Of a DNA stretch of 64,000 bases, positions 1 through 9,833 are shown piece after piece; position 1 is the first letter of the stretch, and the number at the start of each line of letters is the position of its first letter. The stretch spans positions 930,001 through 994,000 of the forward strand of contig NZ_CP144460.1 in assembly GCF_040182365.1 (NCBI RefSeq), written 5' to 3'. The notes under the pieces were generated by a model. That model ran no database searches, was not told where the DNA came from, and worked only from the letters and a program-made list of their open reading frames with translations. The translations under genes were made by a program, and so were the position numbers. Source of the DNA: Xanthomonas sp. 10-10 (lineage in GTDB: Bacteria; Pseudomonadota; Gammaproteobacteria; Xanthomonadales; Xanthomonadaceae).

Positions 1-756
1 GGGCACCTGTATCTGATCGATGCCGAGCACCACCGTTTGATCGAACTCGACACCGCCAAGGACGCGGTATTGCGGCAAGTGGACATCGGCGAAAACGCCG
101 AAGGCATCGCGCTGTCGCCGGATGGCAAGCAGTTTGCGGTGTGCGTGGAAGGGCAGAATCAGGTGATGCTGATCGACGCGGCGCAGTTCCGCGTGCAGCA
201 GGTCATCGCCACGCGTGGGCAGGCGCCGGAGCATTGCGCGTATACCCCCGATGGGCAATGGCTGCTCACCAGCAACGAAGGCTCCAACGACATGGACATG
301 ATCGAGCTGGCCACGCATCAGTCGCGCGGTGTGGTCGCCACCAGCGGGCATCCCCGCGGCATGGCGTTCGCACCGGACGGCCGCAGCGTCTATATCGCGC
401 AGGAAACCGCCAACGTGGTGGATGTGATCGACCTGCAGACCCGCACGCGCCGTGCCAGTCTGCCGGCCGGCGTGCGCACCGCCGGGGTGACGCTCTCGGC
501 CGACGGCACGCGGTTGTACGCATCCAACGGCGGTGCCGGCACGGTCAGCGTGATCGATACCGGCAGCGCGCGCAGCCTGGCCGAGATCGCGGTCGGATTA
601 CGGCCCTGGAATCCGGCCCTCACGCCGGCCGGCGACAAGTTGTATGTGGCCAATGGACGCTCCAACACGGTGAGCGTGATCGATACCGGCAGCTTGCGCG
701 AACTCAAACAGATCCCTGTCGGCGAACTGCCGTGGGGCGTGGTCATCGCGCGCTGA
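1..756 (+). CDS. YVTN beta-propeller protein, 5' truncated by the window edge
   Basis: The reading frame is open from the first base, so the true start lies upstream. The protein is a string of about 40-residue beta-propeller blades with the recurring signatures [19 protein letters not shown] and [16 protein letters not shown], the last typical of the YVTN/YncE family. Such proteins are usually periplasmic; the signal peptide would be in the missing part. The gene is followed by an alcohol dehydrogenase and a TonB receptor, and a convergent AcoR-like activator lies beyond. That matches the beta-propeller family associated with PQQ-dependent alcohol catabolism loci, where its exact job is not settled. 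The fold is clear, the pathway is inferred. Confidence 0.8.
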   Translation, partial: GHLYLIDAEHHRLIELDTAKDAVLRQVDIGENAEGIALSPDGKQFAVCVEGQNQVMLIDAAQFRVQQVIATRGQAPEHCAYTPDGQWLLTSNEGSNDMDMIELATHQSRGVVATSGHPRGMAFAPDGRSVYIAQETANVVDVIDLQTRTRRASLPAGVRTAGVTLSADGTRLYASNGGAGTVSVIDTGSARSLAEIAVGLRPWNPALTPAGDKLYVANGRSNTVSVIDTGSLRELKQIPVGELPWGVVIAR

Positions 757-791
757 GCGGCGGCCATGCCCAGACGCGCCGGGGAGGCGGG

Positions 792-1898
792 ATGAAGACA
801 CGCGCTGCGGTGGCCTGGGGGCCGAATCAACCGCTGAGCATCGAAGAGGTGGACCTGCAGCCGCCGCGCCCCGGCGAAGTGCTGGTGCGGCTGGTTGCCA
901 CCGGCATCTGCCACGGCGATGCGCATGCGCTGGCGCACGGGCATGCGAGCAGCTTTCCGGCAATCCTGGGGCAGGAGGGCGCGGGGATTGTCGAAGACGT
1001 GGGCATTGGCGTGACCAGCGTGCGTGCCGGCGATCACGTCATCCCGCTGTACATGCCCGAATGCGGCGTCTGCAAGTTCTGTCGCTCCGGCCGCACCAAT
1101 CTGTGCCAGGCGATTCGCAGCAGTCAGGAGCGCGGCCTGATGCCAGATGGCAGCAGCCGGTTTTCGTTGAACGGGCGCCCGATCCTGCACCACATGGGCA
1201 CCAGCACGTTTTCCGAATACACCGTGTTGCCGGAGATAGCGGTGGCGCGCATCCATCCGGACGCGCCACTCGACCAGGCCTGCCTGCTCGGTTGCACGGT
1301 CACCACCGGTGTAGGCGCAGTGCTCAACAGCACGCATGTGCGGCCCGGCGATTGCGTGGCGGTGTTCGGGTTGGGCGGGATCGGCTTATCGGTCATCCAG
1401 GGCGCGGTGTTGGCGCAGGCCGGGCGCATCATCGCGGTGGATATCGACCCGGGCAAATTCGCCCTGGCACGCGCGCTGGGCGCCACCGATTGTCTGGATC
1501 CGCGCGACTACGGCGCGCCGATCCAGCAGGTGATCGTAGACCTCACCGATGGTGGTGCCGACCACAGCTTCGAATGCGTTGGCGATGTCGGCGCGATGCG
1601 CGCGGCGCTGGAGTGCTGCCACAAGGGCTGGGGCGAGAGCGTCATTCTCGGCGTGGCCGACGATGCCCAGGAAATCAGCACCCGCCCATTCCAGCTGGTC
1701 ACCGGCCGGGTGTGGCGTGGCAGCGCGTTCGGCGGCGTGAAGGGGCGCAGCGAGTTGCCCGGTTACGTAGAGCGTTATCTGCAGGGCGACATCCAGCTGG
1801 CGCGGCTGATCACCCGCACCCTGGCATTGGACGACATCAATCAGGCGCTGGCGGATCTGCGCGCGGCGCGCGGCATCAAATCGATCGTGAGGTACTGA
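792..1898 (+). CDS. Zinc-dependent medium-chain alcohol dehydrogenase (class III-like)
   Basis: 368 aa, cytosolic NAD-dependent alcohol dehydrogenase of the MDR superfamily. Catalytic zinc ligands are in GICHGDAHA near the N-terminus and the downstream GQEGAG. The structural zinc lobe has the four-cysteine pattern PECGVCKFC...NLC. The Rossmann nucleotide loop is GLGGIG, followed by an Asp (VDID) that favours NAD. Overall it resembles class III (S-(hydroxymethyl)glutathione) dehydrogenases but with Gly where Thr is usual after the Cys-His pair. It starts 36 bp after the beta-propeller gene and ends 10 bp before the TonB receptor, so the three look co-transcribed. Likely role: oxidation of an alcohol or aldehyde intermediate; the substrate cannot be told. 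Confidence 0.88.
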   Translation: MKTRAAVAWGPNQPLSIEEVDLQPPRPGEVLVRLVATGICHGDAHALAHGHASSFPAILGQEGAGIVEDVGIGVTSVRAGDHVIPLYMPECGVCKFCRSGRTNLCQAIRSSQERGLMPDGSSRFSLNGRPILHHMGTSTFSEYTVLPEIAVARIHPDAPLDQACLLGCTVTTGVGAVLNSTHVRPGDCVAVFGLGGIGLSVIQGAVLAQAGRIIAVDIDPGKFALARALGATDCLDPRDYGAPIQQVIVDLTDGGADHSFECVGDVGAMRAALECCHKGWGESVILGVADDAQEISTRPFQLVTGRVWRGSAFGGVKGRSELPGYVERYLQGDIQLARLITRTLALDDINQALADLRAARGIKSIVRY

Positions 1899-1908
1899 AG
1901 GAGACGAC

Positions 1909-4341
1909 ATGAGGTTGACACATCACCTGCCGAGGTATCGCAGCACACCGCCGTTTCACGCCGCAGGCCATGGCCGCGACCCATTGCAACGGCATCGGCT
2001 TGCCTGCGCATGTGCAGCGCTGCTGTGCGCCGGCACGATCGGCACCGCAAGGGCAGACGACGCGCCGCAAGTCACCTGGCTGGATCGTATCGAAGTCACT
2101 GCCACGCCCATCCCCGGCACCACCATCGATGCGGCGCAACTGCCGTACATGGTGCAATCGGCGACCACTGCGGAGTTGTCGCGCGGGCGCAGCAACAACC
2201 TCGGCGATCTGCTGCAACGCCGCTTTGTCGGTGTGGATGGCAACGATGTGCAGGGCAGCGCCTTTCAGAACGACCTCACCTTCCATGGTTTTCGCGCATC
2301 GGCATTGCCGGGCGCCTCGCAAGGCGTGTCGGTCTATCTGGATGGCGTACGCGTCAACGAACCGTTCGCCGATATCGTCAGCTGGGACATGCTGCCCGAA
2401 TCGGCCATCACCGCGGTCACCCTGATGCCCGGTTCCAACCCGTTGTTCGGGCCGAACACGCTCGGCGGTGCGGTGGTGCTGTCCACCGCATCCGGACTCA
2501 CTGCGCCCGGATTGCAGGGCGAACTCAGCATCGGCAGCGGCGCGCGCAAGCGGCTGGACGCCAGTTATGGCGTGGCCGGTGGCGATGGCTGGCATGGCTT
2601 TATCGCAGTCACCGGCTTCGACGAAAACGGCTGGCGCGATGCGTCCGAAGGACGCCTGGGCACGGTGTTCGGCAAGCTCGGCCGGCAAGGCGATGACACC
2701 GACTGGAGCCTGTCGCTGCTGCACGGGCGTAGCCGCCTGATCGGCAATGGGCTGCTGCCCGATACCAGCTACACCGACGAAGGACCCGAGCCAGGCTTGT
2801 ACCGTGCCGACCGCCGTGCGGTGTACACCTCGCCCGATCTCACCCGCAATCGCAATACGCTGCTGACGGCGCAGCTGGACCACCGGTTCGATGCGGACAC
2901 CGCGCTGCATGCGCTGGCGTACTCGCGGGCTGGCCGGCGCGACACCGTCAACGGCGACATCGGCGAAGACTACGAAGAATTCGTCGAAGAATGCGCCTCT
3001 GGCTACGCCACCGACGGCAGCGCGCTGGACGCCGATTGCGAGGTGACGCGCGCCGATGCCGATGCGCTGCATACCGGCGCCCTCAATACCACCCAGATGC
3101 GTCAGCAAGCGCAGGGGCTTGCGATCAACCTTAGCAAGCAATGGGCGGCGCATGCGCTCAGTGCCGGCGTCACCTTCGACCGCGGCCATGTGCGTTACCG
3201 GCAATTCGCCCGCGATGGCTGGGTGCAGCCGGACAGGTCGGTGCTGGCAGACGCCGACGCCGAGCGCGCGTTCTTCTCTGGCGTGCGCGGCAGCACCAAG
3301 ACGCTGGGTGCGTTTGTCGCAGACACCTGGGAACTGGACGCCGCCACCCACCTCACCGCCGCGGTGCGCTGGAACCGGGTGGTGGTGGACAACATCCTGT
3401 CCACCGCCGAGGACGGCGACCGCCCACGCGAGCGCTTCGTCTATGCCAAGGCCAACCCGTCGCTGGGGCTCACCCATCGGCTGGAGTCCGGCCTCACCGT
3501 GTATGGCTCGGTGGCGCAGAACACACGCGCGCCGACCGCCATCGAGCTGGGTTGCGCCGACCCCACCCAGCCGTGCCGGCTGCCGACCGGCCTGCAGGCC
3601 GACCCGCGCCTGGAGCAGATCGTCTCGCGGACCGTCGAGCTGGGCGCGCGCTGGTCGCCATGGGCCGACAGCAACGCGACGGTGTCGGTGTACCGCGCCG
3701 ACAATCGCGACGACATCCTGTTCTTGCGTGCGCCGGATACGCAGCTGGGCTATTTCGATAACGTCGGCCGCACCCGCTATCAGGGCGTGGACGCTGCGCT
3801 GCACCTGCGCAGCGGCGATTGGCAATGGTCTGCCGGGTACAGCTATCTGGACGCGACCTACCGCAGCAGCGGCGAACTGCTGTCCGGCGAACGCGTGATC
3901 ACGTTGCGGCCCGGCTTGCGGATCGCCGCGCTGCCCCGGCATAACCTCAAGCTCGGCGTGGAATGGCAGCGCGATGCGCTGACCCTGGGCGCCGGCGTGC
4001 GTGTGGTGTCCGGACGCGTGGCCAGCGGCAACGAGGATGGGCAGGTCGACAATGCCGAGGACGGCGAGCCGGCACCCGAGCGCATCGACATCGGCACCGC
4101 CGGCTATGCGTTGGTCGACCTGCAGGCGCGTTGGCAAGTCAGTGACCGGCTATCGCTGTTTGCGCGCGTCGACAATGTCTTCAACCGCCGCTACGCGACC
4201 TATGCGGCTGTGGCCGAAGACGTGTTTCCCGATGGCGAACTGGCGCGCCCGCAAGATGCACCAGTGGAAACCGGCCCTGCCCGTTTTCTCGCGCCGGGCG
4301 TACCGCGGCAGTATCTGATCGGGTTGCGTTGGGCGTTATGA
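1909..4341 (+). CDS. TonB-dependent outer-membrane receptor
   Basis: 810 aa. The N-terminus is long and Arg/His-rich before a hydrophobic stretch ending near TARADD, the probable signal peptide cleavage. The plug domain follows (YMVQSATTAEL, GVSVYLDGVRVNEPFADI, NTLGGAVVL), then a beta-barrel, and the protein ends RQYLIGLRWAL with the aromatic strand common to outer-membrane proteins. An AAGGAG Shine-Dalgarno overlaps the stop of the alcohol dehydrogenase. As third gene of the putative PQQ-linked alcohol block it may import a substrate, a metal or PQQ itself; ligand specificity is not visible. A 753-codon frame on the opposite strand is a shadow. Confidence 0.88.
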   Translation: MRLTHHLPRYRSTPPFHAAGHGRDPLQRHRLACACAALLCAGTIGTARADDAPQVTWLDRIEVTATPIPGTTIDAAQLPYMVQSATTAELSRGRSNNLGDLLQRRFVGVDGNDVQGSAFQNDLTFHGFRASALPGASQGVSVYLDGVRVNEPFADIVSWDMLPESAITAVTLMPGSNPLFGPNTLGGAVVLSTASGLTAPGLQGELSIGSGARKRLDASYGVAGGDGWHGFIAVTGFDENGWRDASEGRLGTVFGKLGRQGDDTDWSLSLLHGRSRLIGNGLLPDTSYTDEGPEPGLYRADRRAVYTSPDLTRNRNTLLTAQLDHRFDADTALHALAYSRAGRRDTVNGDIGEDYEEFVEECASGYATDGSALDADCEVTRADADALHTGALNTTQMRQQAQGLAINLSKQWAAHALSAGVTFDRGHVRYRQFARDGWVQPDRSVLADADAERAFFSGVRGSTKTLGAFVADTWELDAATHLTAAVRWNRVVVDNILSTAEDGDRPRERFVYAKANPSLGLTHRLESGLTVYGSVAQNTRAPTAIELGCADPTQPCRLPTGLQADPRLEQIVSRTVELGARWSPWADSNATVSVYRADNRDDILFLRAPDTQLGYFDNVGRTRYQGVDAALHLRSGDWQWSAGYSYLDATYRSSGELLSGERVITLRPGLRIAALPRHNLKLGVEWQRDALTLGAGVRVVSGRVASGNEDGQVDNAEDGEPAPERIDIGTAGYALVDLQARWQVSDRLSLFARVDNVFNRRYATYAAVAEDVFPDGELARPQDAPVETGPARFLAPGVPRQYLIGLRWAL

Positions 4342-5267
4342 GTTGGGCTGAGATTGGGGATTGGTGAGTCGCAACGGGTGAGCCAAGAACCGCGCTTGGC
4401 GTGATCTGGATGGTCCCAAGCCGCGCTGGTCGAGGGCGCGATGCCCTCACCGCTCGCCGGGACACGCCGCGAACCATCTCCGGGGACTCGGTGGCGGCAT
4501 CCATGCCGCCACACGGTCCCGCAATCGGTGAGGACACCACACCAGAGAGTGAGTCGGTGGTCGTATGAAAAGCTGCCTGTTACCCGGGTTGAATCGGGAA
4601 GCTGATCGGACGCGATGCTATCCGAACAACACATCTCATGCTCAGCGCGCAACCCTGCGTCCCGACCATCTCGACAGGTCCTTGCCCGCCCACCGTCGCG
4701 GGACCTTACGCGGCATGGATGCCGCGTAAGAGCTTACAGGGACGTACTTGCAGCGTGTCCCGCGACGGTGGGCGGGCAAGGGCCTTGCAGCAAACTTGAA
4801 GCGTCGAGGGCGCGGTGCCCTCACCGCTTGTAGGACACGCCGTAAACCCGTCCCTGGGGACCGTGTGGCGGCATCCATGTCGCCAACGGTCCCGCAAGCG
4901 GCGAGGACACCGCACCAGACAGATTGCTGGCAGCTTTACTGAAAATCCTGCACACCGACCATCTCGACAGGTCCTTGCCTGCCTATCGTCGCGGAACCTT
5001 ACGCGGGTTGGATGCCGCGTAAGAGCTTACAGGGACGTACTTGCAGCGTGTCCCGCGATGGTGAGCGGGCAAGGGGCCCTGCAGCAAAGCCACAGATCAT
5101 CCGCTCCGCAATCGCGGCATGTACGTAGTGCCTGCCGCACCGAGCAACAGCGTTGCCCGGCTGATGGCGAAGAAGGAGTTTTTTGAGCGCTCCAAGTACC
5201 AGCGCTGAGAGACGCTGCCTTGGCTTTTACGAATCCCCAATTTCCAATCCCGAATCACCGCTCCCGA
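4342..5267. repeat. Long intergenic region with duplicated nested palindromes
   Basis: A 0.9 kb gap between two convergent genes, with no credible coding sequence. It holds two repeat types in alternating order. Type A (about 4431-4548 and 4805-4923) begins CGAGGGCGCG and contains a GTGGCGGCAT/ATGCCGCCAC hairpin. Type B (4664-4794 and 4957-5089) begins GACCATCTCGACAGGTCC. B1 has 23-bp perfect inverted arms (4681-4703 with 4758-4780) enclosing a perfect 12-bp hairpin (4705-4716 with 4719-4730). Copy B2 has the same plan with a few mismatches. At 5236-5262 there is a degenerate GAATCCC-type repeat. The hairpins could end transcription from both sides. Confidence 0.75.
4681..4780. repeat. Nested inverted repeat B1 (cruciform-like)
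   Basis: A 100-bp perfectly self-complementary element: outer arms of 23 bp at each end and an inner 12-bp stem (CTTACGCGGCAT / ATGCCGCGTAAG) with a two-base loop. The related B2 copy (about 4974-5073) keeps the inner stem apart from the loop side and has substitutions in the outer arms. It resembles a non-autonomous dispersed element or a strong bidirectional terminator. Confidence 0.75.
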
Positions 5268-7241
5268 TCAGCCCGTATCCAACCCATGCTTGCGCAGCTT
5301 GCGATACAGCGTGTTGCGGCTGATGCCGAGTGCGTCGGCGGTGCGGCTGACATTCCAGCGATGGCGCTCGAGTTGTTGCTGCAACACCAGGCGTTCGGCC
5401 TGATCCAGGGCCACCCGGCCCGGCATGTCGTCGGCGGCGACTGCGCGCGCATCGACCAGGCACGGCGCGCTGCCGGCATCGACGATTTCCTGCGGCAGGT
5501 TCGGCAGGCGGATCACGCCGTCGCTGCACAACACTGCCGCCGTGCGCAGCACATTGCGGAGCTGGCGCAGGTTGCCCGGCCAGGCGTAGCTGAGCAGTTT
5601 GTGCATCGCCTCTTCGCTGATGCGCACGCTGTGCTCTGCGTTTTCTTCGCGCAGCAAGGTGCGGATCAACTCGGCTTTGTCGCTACGCTCGCGCAGCGGA
5701 GGCAGATGCAATACCACGCCGTTTAGCCGGTAGTACAAGTCCTCGCGGAACTCGCCTGCGGCCACGCGTTGCGCCAGGTCGCGATGGCTTGCGCTGATGA
5801 CGTGCAGCTCCAGCGGCACTGCACGTTCGCTACCCAGCGGAGTGACGCATTGTTCTTCCAGCACACGCAGCAGGCGGCTCTGCAAGGGCAGCGGCATATC
5901 GCCGATTTCGTCCAGAAACAGCGTGCCGCCGCTGGCCTGCAGCAATTTGCCATGCCGCCCTTCGCGCGCGGCATCGGTGAATGCACCGCGCGCGTAGCCG
6001 AACAACTCGCTTTCGATCAACGCTTCCGGAATGGCGGCGCAATTGATCGCGACAAATGCGCCGCTGGCCCAGGGCGAACCACGGTGCACCGCCTTGGCGA
6101 ACTCCTCCTTGCCGGTGCCGGTGTCGCCACGCAGCAGGATCGAGACGCGATGCGCTGCCAATTTCAGCGCATTGGCGAGGTTATGGCGCATGCGCGGGTC
6201 CGAGCCAACGTGTTCGCCGGGTTGCAGGTCCGAATCCGGTGCGCCCTGCGCCGGCCCGCCTACCGCCGGTAGCGCCGGGCGCGCACGTGGCGGGCGCACC
6301 AGCGCATAGAAGCGCCGCCCGTGGCAGGCGCAGCGGATCGACCACAAGGTGCCTGCGTCGCTGCCGGCACGGTGTTCGATGGTGTCGAAATCAAGCTGCA
6401 TCACCTGCGAGATGTCGCGGCCCACCAGCTGGCTGCGGTCGATCTTGCCCAACTGCTCCAGTACCGCCTCGTTGACCGCCAGTACGCGGCCGTCGGCCCC
6501 GATGGCGATCAGCGCTTCATGCAACAACCCGGCGAATTCAGGGCGGCTATGAAAGCGCAGGATGAAGGCGTGGCCGAATTGATTGAGGAAATGCGAGCGC
6601 GAAATCTGCGCGGCCGACATGCTCACCAGCGCCACGGTGTGACGCTGGATCTGCTTGCTGTCCTGCGCGTTGGGGCTGGACGCATCCAGCACCGCCAGCA
6701 GCCCGCCGTGCGGGTCCAGGATCGGCGCGCCGCTGCACGACAGCGGCAGGTGTCGGGTCAGGTAGTGCTCGCCGCGATGCACGCTGACGGCGGTGCGCTC
6801 GGCCGCGCAGGTGCCCAGGCCATTGGTTCCCTGATGGCATTCGGCCCAGCTGGCCCCGCACAGCAGCCCTGCCTGGCGAAACTCGCGCAGCAGTGTGGAG
6901 TCGTGCACGCTGTGCAGCACGGTGGCCTCGGCATCGCCAAAGATCACCGCGTACCCGCTGCCCGCGATCTGCTCGTACAGGTTTTCCATTTCCACCTTGG
7001 CGATACGCAACACCTCGCCCAGGCGCTGCTGGCGCTCGCGCACATGCAGGGCGTCGTGCACCAACGGCTCTGGCGTCGCCTCGGGCAGCAGCGCGTAGTC
7101 GTCCAGACAGCGCCGCCACGATCGCGACAGCGGCGCCGCCAATGGCGCAATGTCGCGCAGCCGTCTGATCTGCCGGAGCACATCCGGTTCGATCTCCGGC
7201 AGGGTGATGGAGGAAGCGGCGACAACGCTTGGCTCGGACAT
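5268..7241 (-). CDS. AcoR-family sigma-54-dependent transcriptional activator
   Basis: 657 aa. Order: N-terminal helical region, GAF-like sensor (about 70-215, with CHQGTNGLGTC), a PAS-like segment (about 240-315), AAA+ domain (about 340-570) and a Fis-type helix-turn-helix at the C-terminus (NVSRTADALGISRNTLYRKL). The AAA+ part has Walker A GDTGTGKE (372-379) and Walker B LFLDEIGD (441-448). The sigma-54 contact loop reads GAFTDA (419-424) instead of GAFTGA. This architecture is that of AcoR/ExaE-like regulators of acetoin and alcohol catabolism, which fits the neighbouring alcohol dehydrogenase/TonB receptor genes on the facing strand. Targets should carry -24/-12 promoters, probably upstream of this window. 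Confidence 0.9.
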   Translation of the reverse strand: MSEPSVVAASSITLPEIEPDVLRQIRRLRDIAPLAAPLSRSWRRCLDDYALLPEATPEPLVHDALHVRERQQRLGEVLRIAKVEMENLYEQIAGSGYAVIFGDAEATVLHSVHDSTLLREFRQAGLLCGASWAECHQGTNGLGTCAAERTAVSVHRGEHYLTRHLPLSCSGAPILDPHGGLLAVLDASSPNAQDSKQIQRHTVALVSMSAAQISRSHFLNQFGHAFILRFHSRPEFAGLLHEALIAIGADGRVLAVNEAVLEQLGKIDRSQLVGRDISQVMQLDFDTIEHRAGSDAGTLWSIRCACHGRRFYALVRPPRARPALPAVGGPAQGAPDSDLQPGEHVGSDPRMRHNLANALKLAAHRVSILLRGDTGTGKEEFAKAVHRGSPWASGAFVAINCAAIPEALIESELFGYARGAFTDAAREGRHGKLLQASGGTLFLDEIGDMPLPLQSRLLRVLEEQCVTPLGSERAVPLELHVISASHRDLAQRVAAGEFREDLYYRLNGVVLHLPPLRERSDKAELIRTLLREENAEHSVRISEEAMHKLLSYAWPGNLRQLRNVLRTAAVLCSDGVIRLPNLPQEIVDAGSAPCLVDARAVAADDMPGRVALDQAERLVLQQQLERHRWNVSRTADALGISRNTLYRKLRKHGLDTG

Positions 7242-8032
7242 GGGCCAGCGTTCCTCAGTGGGCGCGAAGCGTCAGTAAAGGCACAAACCGGACGTATGCT
7301 CAAACCGCATTGCAGCAAACTGCAACGCGCGGCGTGCCGGACAAGCTCTTCAGGCTGGCGGCCAGGGCGTTTGCGGCGCGGCGGCGGCCGCTGGCGCGCG
7401 TCGTTTCCAGGACGGCTGACATGCCCTTGTTGGCGGCGTGAGAAGGCGACGGTGGCGCCCAAGGCGCATGGTTTGCGCGCCAACGGCGCAAGGGCAGGCC
7501 GGGGCGGCGTGTGGGCTGGAGCGAAGGTGTGTTTCGACGCGTGTGTGCCGGCCGGCCGCATCACAGGGCGCGCGAACCCTCATCCGCCCCTGCGGGCACC
7601 TTCTCCCGGCGGGAGAGGCAGCGTGCGGTGGACGGCTCGCGTTACCGACCCGGGCCGGGCACGGCACAGGGAGCGCAGACGAGCGTGCGGTGCGCAGCTG
7701 AGCTGTCGCACCGGTGTCGCTCAGCACCGCTCAGAGCGCGTAACCGACCTGCTGCTTGAACTGTTGGTTGAATTCGGCGAAGTCGAAGCGCTGGTTGTGG
7801 GTGCCGGGGTGTTCCACCTTCAGCGCATCCCGGGGTTCCTACCCGGAATCAGGGCGGCAGTGACGCACAAACTAGGCCTGGGCTCGAACCGAAGTTCAGC
7901 AAAGCCGGCCTTGGGGATCGGTGGTGCGCGCCAGGAGCGCAACCGTGGGGGCAAGGTCGCCGCGCAGGCCGTCAGGCGGCCTTGCCCGCGCGGCTGCCGA
8001 TCGGTGCGATCCCGGCCCGGCTCCTGCCGTTT
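7242..8032. other. Intergenic region with a dispersed repeat and a kinase gene remnant
   Basis: About 790 bp without an intact gene. It contains a common proteobacterial dispersed repeat (about 7579-7625: CTCATCCGCCCCTGCGGGCA followed by a CTTCTCCCG...CGGGAGAG hairpin) and the copied 3' end of a PfkB kinase gene at 7731-7826. The remainder (7827-8032) has no recognisable content; long open frames through it are GC-driven. Confidence 0.6.
7731..7826 (-). pseudogene. Orphan 3' fragment of the PfkB kinase gene
   Basis: Positions 7737-7826 match 10794-10883 at 86 of 90 bases with no gaps. The latter is the 3' end of the intact kinase gene. Read on the minus strand the fragment still encodes the kinase C-terminus (ALKVEHPGT...GYAL) and a stop (TGA, 7731-7733), with three amino-acid changes (Q to H, D to Q, F to V). 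The open frame is kept but there is no kinase body, so it is a remnant. The two copies bracket the effector/immunity pair like a recombination scar. Confidence 0.9.
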
Positions 8033-9787
8033 CTAGGCCATCGCAGGGCCGCCGCGGGCGGGCTCGTCCATGCCGCGTTCCAGCTCGGCTTGTCTGCCTT
8101 GTTGCAGCTCCTTGCCGATTGCCAGGTTCGCCGCCTGCAGCTTCTGGTCCGATTGCTCAACCGGGGTGTTGAGCGCCTGTTCCACGTTCACCGCGGCGCG
8201 CTTGTGCGCTGGATCGCCCGGGTCGCCCTGCACGACGAACAGGTGGCCATTTTTGCCCAGCGTCACGTGGTCCGCGCGGTCCAGCGCGTTGGACGCAAGC
8301 GGGAAGTCGTTGTGCGCAGAGGTCCCGCGGTTGTCCCGGCATGCGGCCAGAGCGGCCCGGCTCAATCGCTCGCTGGTCTCGTCGTACGGCTTGCCGAGAT
8401 CTTTGTCGATCTTGCCGACGCCGTCGCGGATCTGGTTGAGCAGGGTGTGGTTCTGGTGGTCCGGATCGTTCGGATTCGCCGGCGCCGCACGCTCTGGCGC
8501 CGGTTCCGTCGAGGACGGGGTGTCCTGCGCGTTACGCCGCTCGCGCATCTGCGCCGGGGTCGGCACATGCAGCAGCGTTTCGGTCTTGCCGTGCTTGCTC
8601 ACCTGCAGGTCCACGCTCTGGTCGGCATTGCCGACGCGCTTGACGTCGCCGTGCTCCACCGCGCTCCACTTGCCGCCGACGAAGGCCGTGCCGTGACCGT
8701 TGCCGTCGAAGACCACCAGATCGTTATCCGCACCGAACAGGCTGGACGACTGCGCGGACACCTTGCCGCCATTGTTCTTGAGGTTGTAGCCGAAGGACGC
8801 GTCCTGATCGAGCGCGCCGATCAGCTTCGGCGCCTGCCCGTTTTGCAGGAACAGGGTCTTGACCGCGTCGTACTGGTGGCGTGCGTCGGGATGGGCGATG
8901 TCGTTCTTCAGGTCGATCGGGCTGCGCAGCGGATCGGCGGCGACCGCGTTAAATGCGTCGTGCAGTGGGTTGCCCGGCTGTGCCGCACGCAGCTTGTTGA
9001 ATACCTCGGTGCCGGCGAGCGCATGATGCACCCCGGTCTCGATGTAGTCGGGAACTTCCTTGCCGTCCTTGATCTTGTTCGGCAGCATCGCATCGACCTT
9101 GCTCACCACGTCGTCGACGCTGGCCAGGCTGCCGTCCTTGATCCCGTTGATGATTTTCGGGTACTGGCCCTTGCCTGCCTGATTTTCCAGCTTCATGACC
9201 ACGGTGGCGAACTTTGCCTGGTCGTCGAGGCTGGCATTTTTGTAGAGGTCGGTCTGTTGCAGCTGGTGCAGCGCGCCGCCCGGGTCCTTGTTGCCGTCGC
9301 CCGGACGCAAGAGGCGCTCGACCTGCGTCCGGTCGTGGTCGTGTACAAAGCTCACGCCGGCATCGGAGGCCAGGAACTTGTTGAGGTTGCCGCGCACCGT
9401 CTCGTCCAGCGCGCGATTGTTGTCCGCCTTGATGGCCTTGCCGTCGCGCTGCAGGTCGGCGGTGGTTTGGGTCTTCTCGCTCTCCGACAGCGCCAGGCTC
9501 GGCGTCTGCTTGGCGGCCCAGGTTTGGTAGGCGGACACCAGGTCTGTGGCCACCTCCGGATGCGCGCCGAAGTCGGTCTGCAGCGTGCCGATAGTGAAGC
9601 CGCTGTTCCCCACCGGCGTCATCTTGCCGTTCGCGGTGGTGCCGGCGAAGGACAGGTGGTAAGCCACGTTCTTGGGGCCGATGCTGCCTTCGGACGACAC
9701 GCCGATGGCGAAATACGCCAGCGTCTTCAGTTCGGTGTCACTCAACTGCGGCTTAGCCGCGATCGTGCTGTTGCTCGGGTCTGCCAT
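8033..9787 (-). CDS. Putative type IV secretion antibacterial effector (X-Tfe) with XVIPCD-like C-terminus
   Basis: 584 aa from the ATG at 9787, which has an AAGGAG Shine-Dalgarno (a longer start at 9811 is less likely). The C-terminal ~145 residues (from about 438) look like the Xanthomonas VirD4-interacting domain: DPDHQNHTLLNQIRDGV, the DETSERLS helix, ADHVTLGKNGHLFVVQGDPGDPAHKRA and TPVEQS, ending in a Gln-rich tail. That domain directs toxins to the killing type IV secretion system. The N-terminal part (LSDTELKTLAYFAIGVSSEGS, NSGFTIGTLQTDFG) resembles lysozyme-like modules of other such effectors, so peptidoglycan is a plausible target, but no catalytic residue can be assigned here. No signal peptide. 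The upstream lipoprotein gene is the probable immunity partner. Confidence 0.85.
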   Translation of the reverse strand: MADPSNSTIAAKPQLSDTELKTLAYFAIGVSSEGSIGPKNVAYHLSFAGTTANGKMTPVGNSGFTIGTLQTDFGAHPEVATDLVSAYQTWAAKQTPSLALSESEKTQTTADLQRDGKAIKADNNRALDETVRGNLNKFLASDAGVSFVHDHDRTQVERLLRPGDGNKDPGGALHQLQQTDLYKNASLDDQAKFATVVMKLENQAGKGQYPKIINGIKDGSLASVDDVVSKVDAMLPNKIKDGKEVPDYIETGVHHALAGTEVFNKLRAAQPGNPLHDAFNAVAADPLRSPIDLKNDIAHPDARHQYDAVKTLFLQNGQAPKLIGALDQDASFGYNLKNNGGKVSAQSSSLFGADNDLVVFDGNGHGTAFVGGKWSAVEHGDVKRVGNADQSVDLQVSKHGKTETLLHVPTPAQMRERRNAQDTPSSTEPAPERAAPANPNDPDHQNHTLLNQIRDGVGKIDKDLGKPYDETSERLSRAALAACRDNRGTSAHNDFPLASNALDRADHVTLGKNGHLFVVQGDPGDPAHKRAAVNVEQALNTPVEQSDQKLQAANLAIGKELQQGRQAELERGMDEPARGGPAMA

Positions 9788-9833
9788 GTCCGTTCTCCTT
9801 AACGTTATCAAACCCTTGGGGCGGCGATCCGCG

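Noticed and set aside
1876..4137. A 753-codon minus-strand frame opposite the first TonB receptor
   Set aside because: Same reason: shadow of a real gene, with no domains.
4681..5073. The regular palindromes as a CRISPR array
   Set aside because: The copies are about 130 bp long and self-complementary, only two per type, with no equal-length spacers and no cas genes nearby.
6321..8036. A 571-codon plus-strand frame from the regulator gene to the effector gene
   Set aside because: It runs antisense through the AcoR-like gene, the dispersed repeat and the kinase remnant. The composition is not protein-like.
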